Assembly (NCBI GenBank): GCA_024138025.1
Contig: JAMXBD010001583.1
Span: 124,001 to 188,000, forward strand
Reading direction: 5' to 3'
Length of the DNA: 64,000 nt
Origin: Combretum micranthum
Lineage: Eukaryota > Streptophyta > Magnoliopsida > Myrtales > Combretaceae
Positions 60,600-64,000 of the stretch are shown here, piece after piece. The notes under the pieces are model-generated. The model did not search any database. It was given only the letters and a program-made list of their open reading frames with translations, and had not been told where the DNA came from. Numbering within the stretch: the first letter of the stretch is position 1; each line of letters opens with the position of its first letter. The position numbers and the translations under genes were made by a program.

Positions 60600-61494
60600 T
60601 CTGCACAGCTTACAGAGCGCGTGATTTCATTTTCTCCTCTTCGTTTCTTCGTCCAGATCTAAGATCTGTCCGCTTCTGGCTGTCTCGCTTTTCTCTCTCT
60701 CTCTCTCTTCCCCCGTTTCAAGAATTGAAGACGACGCTGCACGGAACGACTGCTTTGGAGGACACTTTAAAGCTTTTCAACACTCATACACGCGTTGACA
60801 CGACACTATACATGGCTCGGGTACCTCCTCCATTCATGGAGGAGCCCGAGTGATCATTATCAATGTAATATCTCAAACAAAATTTATCCCTCTTCTTTCA
60901 TTTCTTTTAGTTTTAATTCAAATCGCGTTTCTTAATCACGACGTCAATTACAGTTTAAAAAGTAAATCTTCTACTCATTTATAATCTAGGGCATAGTGAT
61001 CCTGTTGATGCAAGAAATTAGAAGTTTATACCGTTAAAGTTTCCGTGGTTGTGCTAGTATGACTTTGTATTTCTGCCGTTTTCAAGTGGCGAATTTGCGT
61101 TTTGACTCGACTCAGGATCGTAAATTTCGGTCTCGGGCAGATGAGCCGAATTCGCGAGTTTCGGTGGTTATACAGCTTTGGAATGTGTCTTGAAGTAGTG
61201 TTAGTACGGGTACATTGTGGAATGCACTCCACATGGTATTAGGGCAAACATTTTTAGTGGTAGTGTTTGAATCTATTTCGGCATGTATGCTGATTTAACG
61301 CACACAAAGATCGAATGATTTAGTTTTCTATTGCTTTTCTGGTGCGACTAATGCTGTTGCAGTTTAATTCAAACTGACGCGTGTTTGTGCTGATTAGGTC
61401 TTGATACGGGAAGGCGCAATAAGGTGATTATTGTGGAGAATCAAACATTAGGTTTGCGTTAGTTTAAATTTTGGTTTGGTTAAGTGTATTGTTG
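60600..61494 (+). promoter_or_regulatory. Probable 5' UTR and 5' UTR intron of the GNOM-like gene
   Basis: From about 60,600 the DNA is GC- and CT-richer, with a (TC)n run at 60,691-60,708, as in plant leaders. Several short upstream ATGs exist. An acceptor-like TGCTGATTAG at about 61,388-61,397 precedes an exon running into the coding start, so a 5' UTR intron is likely; its donor could not be fixed. The transcription start was not determined. Confidence 0.45.
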
Positions 61495-64000
61495 ATAGGG
61501 CTCTGAAGATGCCACACCGGGATCAAAGCAATTGAGGAGAACCTGAAGATTTTGAGTCTACCAGTTCTAGTAAATACTTTGGCAGTATATCAACTCGGAA
61601 ATAGCTGCTGTGCTGGCTGTTATGAAGAAATGTACGATGGGTGGCCGTTACATTCATAGATCACTAGAGCACTCATTGATTCAATCTCTAAAGGCATTGA
61701 GAAACAGATCTTTTCATGGCAGCATCAGTGGCATACCATAAATCCCATCTTGTACCTTCAGCCTTTTCTCAATTCATCCAATCTGATGAGACGGTGTGCG
61801 CCATTACTGTGTTGCATTGTCATCGTCTACAAGATATTAACACTTGATGTGATTGACCAAATACGGTTAATGTGAAGATGCTATGCACTCGGTTTGTTGA
61901 TGCGGTGACAAGTTGTCGATTTGAGTGACTGATCCTGCATCTGAGGAATGGTGCTGATGAAAATTCTTCAGGTTCTTTTTGGCATGTATGAAAAGTAAAG
62001 CATCAGTTATGTTGAGTAATCAGCATGTATGTACTATCGTGAACACTTGTTTTCGGATAGTACATCAAGCAGGCACCAAAGAAGTTACTGCAGCGAATAG
62101 CTCGCTACACAATGCATGAACTGTTAGGTGCATTTTTTCGCACCTTTTAGATGTTGATAACACTGACCGTGTCTTGGTTAGTGGAGGCAATGCAATGAAG
62201 AAAGAGGATTTACATAAGTTTCTTATCCTCACAACTTTTGGCTGTACTTTTCCTTATTAGATTATGGATTTCACTGTAGCAACAGTTGTTTCTTTGCTGC
62301 TTTTTCATAGAAGCTGCATTGATGCCTAGGTTTCTTGAAAGATAAACTTGTCATCTTTTTGTCAGAGCATATTATTTTATTAGATACTCGTCCTTTACAC
62401 AATCTATTAAGATATATTACTCTAATACATTTCTTTTCTTTACCACTTGACATGTTCAATGGAGGAAATACATCTGTGTGGATGTTATAGTTTTGGCTTG
62501 AATGCTACCTTACCAGGACACACACACACCACATATAAAAGTAGCATATATATTTGAACATTCTAGGTTCTATTAGATTTTCTTTAGATGCCAGGAGGCC
62601 TACTCAGAAACAGATTTTGATTGATCTTTTCTTTGTATGGTCTTATCTTTCCTCTAGTTTTTGTCATGTTTTAGGTTTCTGCATAAATTATGATCATGTC
62701 ATTGATTAGAAAGTGCGAACCAGATATCTTCATCAATAGAAAAGCTTTAATTTTGTCAATGAGATTTCATTAAAGTTTGGGATATCTAGGGTGAAATTCC
62801 ATAAAAAAAATGTATATGAACACTTCAAACACATTTTTCACATATAGAGAACCTGATCAAAACATCATTGATCAAAATGGCATCATTTGATGAGTGGATA
62901 TACTTGGCCTGGCCGTTGGACCAGCTGTGATGTTTTCTTATTTCTTTAACAGTAAAGCCTTTGTCAATATAGTTTTTTTTTTTAATACAAATGGAGGCTG
63001 CAAATTAAGTAGGACAAAAATAATATAAAAACAGTGGTGTTTGTCATTAAAATCAATATTTCTTCAGTCTAATTGTTTGCTCTATTACAATGTTTTGCAC
63101 TTGGTAGTAGTATTGCCAAATGATTGTTGAACTTTGTAATGCTGAAGGTATGTTCTTTAAAAGTGACATCTTTTGTTCTTTTCATCATTGGTTTGGATAT
63201 GAGTATGCATTTGGAAGCAAGCAATTAGAAAATGGTATCAGTAGTTCAGATCATGATAGTCAACTATCTTCTGGAAGCTTTTCCAATGCTTCAGCAGCCC
63301 CTAACTCAAAGATAGTGGGGCTTTCAGTGGAAAGGATGCTGTTCCTCTTGATTGCATCTCATGACTGAACCCTATGGAGTTCCTTGCATGGTGGATTTTT
63401 CACTTTCTGTGTTCTTTGTTAAATGCTATTGAACACATGGGAATGGGCCAGCGATCAAATACCGTTGCATTTGATGAAGATGTGCCGCTTTTTGCCTTGG
63501 GTTTGATTAATTCGGCTATAGAATTGGCAGGGCCAGCAATACAACGACACCCAAGGTTGTTAAGTTTAATCCAGGATGAACTTTTTCGCAATTTGATGCA
63601 ATTTGGCTTGTCAATGAGTCCCCTTATCCTTTCAATGGTCTGTAGTATTGTGCTAAATCTTTATCAGCACTTGCGTACTGAACTTAAACTACAGCTTGAG
63701 GCTTTCTTCTCTTGTGTCATTTTGAGGCTTGCACAAAGCAGATATGGTGCTTCATACCATCAACAGGAGGTTGCCATGGAAGCTCTTGTTGATTTTTGCA
63801 GACAAAAAACTTTTATGGTTGAAATGTATGCAACCTAGATTGCGACATAACTTGCTGTAATGTTTTTGAAGAACTTGCTAATTTGTTGTCAAAAAGTGCA
63901 TTCCCTGTGAACTGCCCTTTGTCGTCACAGCATATTCTTGCTCTGGATGGATTAATTGCTGTTATTCAAGGAATGGCTGAGAGAATAGGTAATGGGTCTA
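61495..64000 (+). CDS. GN: GNOM-like ARF guanine-nucleotide exchange factor, 5' part, frame broken by small indels, runs off the edge
   Basis: It encodes the N-terminal DCB and start of the HUS region of a GBF1-class ARF-GEF, which activates ARF GTPases on Golgi/endosomal membranes and supports polar recycling; the Sec7 domain lies beyond the edge. Exon 1 (about 61,495-62,220), read across frames, has GIKAIEEEPEDF, LEHSLIQSLKAL, YKILTLDVIDQ, DAVTSCRFE and MKILQVL. Exon 2 starts about 63,204 with YAFGSKQLENG and has DEDVPLFALGLINSAIELAG, DELFRNLMQFGLSMSPLILS and QQQEVAMEALVDFC-like sequence (here HQQEVAMEALVDFCRQKTFM). The HUS box (N-[Y/F/L]-D-C-D type) near 63,830 is hit by a missing base. 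The start appears as ATAGGG rather than ATGGGG (61,495). Dozens of codons stay family-like in every frame, so sequence errors are more likely than old decay; a young pseudogene is the alternative. Confidence 0.8.
62225..63203 (+). other. Intron 1 of the GNOM-like coding region
   Basis: T-rich and non-coding, it ends in GGATATGAG at 63,203 before TATGCATTTGG. The intron position, just before the FGSKQLENG segment, matches the known single coding intron of GNOM. The donor near 62,220 (ACATAAGTTTC) is not a clean GT. Confidence 0.6.

Noticed and set aside
1..64000. CRISPR arrays, rRNA operons, bacterial-type systems or viral integrants
   Set aside because: None seen. The only regular array is a 191-bp satellite-like repeat without spacers, and the only reverse transcriptases are of plant LTR retrotransposon type.

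Overview
The window is nuclear DNA from a flowering plant, most likely a eudicot. It is AT-rich and gene-poor, with GT-AG introns, plant-type Ty1/copia and Ty3/gypsy retrotransposons, MITEs, relics of PGG-type ankyrin genes and the 5' part of a GNOM-type ARF-GEF. There is no bacterial, organellar or CRISPR-like content. The species cannot be named from the sequence.

Layout. 1-4,560: mostly non-coding, with a fragment of a SPIRRIG-like BEACH-protein gene (about 850-1,066), a tRNA-like SINE head (about 1,868-1,955) and a 191-bp tandem array (2,870-3,985). 4,563-14,793: a decayed Ty3/gypsy element on the minus strand (gag, protease, reverse transcriptase, RNase H, second archaeal-type RNase H, integrase). 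It has an antisense plant-mobile-domain (PMD) pseudogene on the plus strand beyond integrase. The second RNase H and the antisense ORF point to the Tat lineage. 15,298-16,230: an ankyrin exon-1 fragment and a short gypsy reverse transcriptase relic. 19,080-32,044: one ankyrin/PGG gene (copy A, minus) broken by nested insertions. A MITE sits in the last exon, a copia element (19,745-28,442, 5-bp target duplication GAACC) sits in the MITE, and a 3.56-kb solo LTR (24,703-28,266, duplication GTTTT) sits in the copia 3' LTR. 32,530-33,240: a Cassandra-like TRIM relic carrying 5S rRNA-derived sequence. 33,400-36,030: non-autonomous repeats. 39,589-42,890: a second long LTR of the same family, truncated and inverted. 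43,670-45,755: ankyrin/PGG copy B (minus), also broken. 47,770-52,591: a third long LTR, inserted in a MITE. 54,430-55,400: faint copia-like traces. 57,709-60,270: an internally deleted Ty3/gypsy element (LTR, protease piece, LTR). 60,600-64,000: 5' UTR, first coding exon, intron and part of exon 2 of a GNOM-like gene, which runs off the right edge.

Function. The only locus likely to represent a working host gene is the GNOM-like ARF-GEF (GBF1 class, endomembrane trafficking). Even there the reading frame is broken by many one- or two-base indels while the encoded residues stay recognisable in every segment. That pattern fits consensus errors in the assembly, or a very young pseudogene. Everything else is decaying ankyrin paralogues and mobile DNA. 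No new autonomous system was found. The most informative items are the antisense PMD gene in a Tat-type element, the layered insertions in ankyrin copy A, the long-LTR family, and the premature stop shared by both PGG domains.
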